Shown here: positions 63,779 through 64,000 of the stretch, in pieces
How the letters are laid out: each line of letters opens with the position of its first letter
Numbering within the stretch: position 1 is the first letter of the stretch
The notes under the pieces: model-generated
Seen by the model: the letters and a program-made list of their open reading frames with translations, nothing else
What the model was told of the DNA's origin: nothing
Database searches by the model: none
NCBI RefSeq assembly: GCF_003095395.1
Contig: NZ_QEIJ01000006.1
Coordinates: 1-64,000 of the forward strand
From: Microbacterium sp. Gd 4-13
GTDB taxonomy: Bacteria; Actinomycetota; Actinomycetes; Actinomycetales; Microbacteriaceae
Reading direction: 5' to 3'
Length of the DNA stretch: 64,000 bases
Made by a program: the position numbers and the translations under genes

Positions 63779-64000
63779 ATGGCCAACGACGGGATGGACG
63801 TCGATCTCGGGGATCTCGAGCTGATGGTGGGCCGGTTGGACTCGTTCAAGACCGAGTTCGCCGATCTCGGGAAGAACACCGATACCGTGGCGGATGCTGT
63901 GGGACGACCCTCTGGGCGGTCAGAACTGCGCAGCAAGGTCGAAGAGTTCCAGAGCGGGTGGGACGGCAACCGCGAGCAGCTCTCGGAAGACCTCGACACC
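63779..64000 (+). CDS. WXG100-like protein, partial (cut by window end)
   Basis: 74 residues seen: MANDGMDVDLGDLELMVGRLDSF, a first helix, then a turn region SKVEEFQSGWDGNREQLSEDLDT with W-D-G, the family motif. The C-terminus lies beyond 64000. ATG 63779 follows GAGGAGGAGACCGC, a strong ribosome site. It is the second small helical gene after eccC and probably forms a pair with the first. The frame has no stop to the window end. Confidence 0.72.
   Translation, partial: MANDGMDVDLGDLELMVGRLDSFKTEFADLGKNTDTVADAVGRPSGRSELRSKVEEFQSGWDGNREQLSEDLDT

Overview
The window reads as a chromosomal segment of a high-GC actinobacterium, most probably a Microbacteriaceae/Microbacterium-like organism. The basis is the strong G/C third-position bias, frequent GTG starts, a TTG-started rpoB, an F420-type luciferase-like enzyme, an actinobacterial EccC/WXG100 locus, and a dense genomic word (GGATGCTG/CAGCATCC) that recurs inside and between genes. 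Genus is an inference; no 16S rRNA is present.

Layout, left to right. 1-199: homopolymeric G runs and a small hairpin repeat. 200-3168 (minus): ABC permease, ABC ATPase and a DUF1992 protein. 3353-4273 (minus): DUF2236/MpaB-like oxygenase. 4547-11730 (plus): an L-arabinose block of araD, an araB-like FGGY kinase, a DUF916-like surface protein overlapping a LacI-family regulator, araA and an aldose epimerase; similar operator-like palindromes precede araD and araA. 11749-14539: small membrane proteins, a DUF1905/YdeI-like protein, a hypothetical protein and a possible DUF302 protein. 14716-14788: tRNA-Arg(ACG) with an intrinsic terminator. 14876-21303 (minus): a five-gene reductive pyrimidine (uracil to beta-alanine to acyl-CoA) operon of nitrilase-type ureidopropionase, dihydropyrimidinase, luciferase-like F420 oxidoreductase, class III aminotransferase and semialdehyde dehydrogenase; no dihydropyrimidine dehydrogenase is visible. 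21443-25718 (plus): two-component system followed by a MacB-type ABC exporter. 26012-28561 (minus): SRPBCC, SprT-like, TPR-like and spermidine-synthase-like proteins. 28720-30996 (plus): 5-oxoprolinase genes pxpABC. 30997-31954: a long repeat-rich spacer holding a tandem array, a 362-bp element with terminal inverted repeats, and a good promoter for rpoB. 31955-39453: rpoB and rpoC. 39755-43448: two convergent paralogous secreted proteins, two membrane proteins and a CxxC protein.

43578 to the right edge is one large locus: Ser/Thr kinase, a 1976-residue Ig-like repeat protein, MoxR AAA+ ATPase, DUF58 protein, a transglutaminase-fold membrane protein lacking its catalytic Cys and His, two FHA proteins flanking a tail-anchored protein, an EccC/EssC-type secretion ATPase with its own FHA domain, and two WXG100-like small proteins, the second cut by the window end. 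Most junctions overlap by 1-4 bases. I read it as a type VII secretion-like system with phospho-threonine (kinase/FHA) control and an envelope module. It is the best candidate for an under-described system here. Other notable signals are the element beside rpoB, a REP-type palindrome translated in frame inside the F420 enzyme gene, and the many large palindromes in the spacers.
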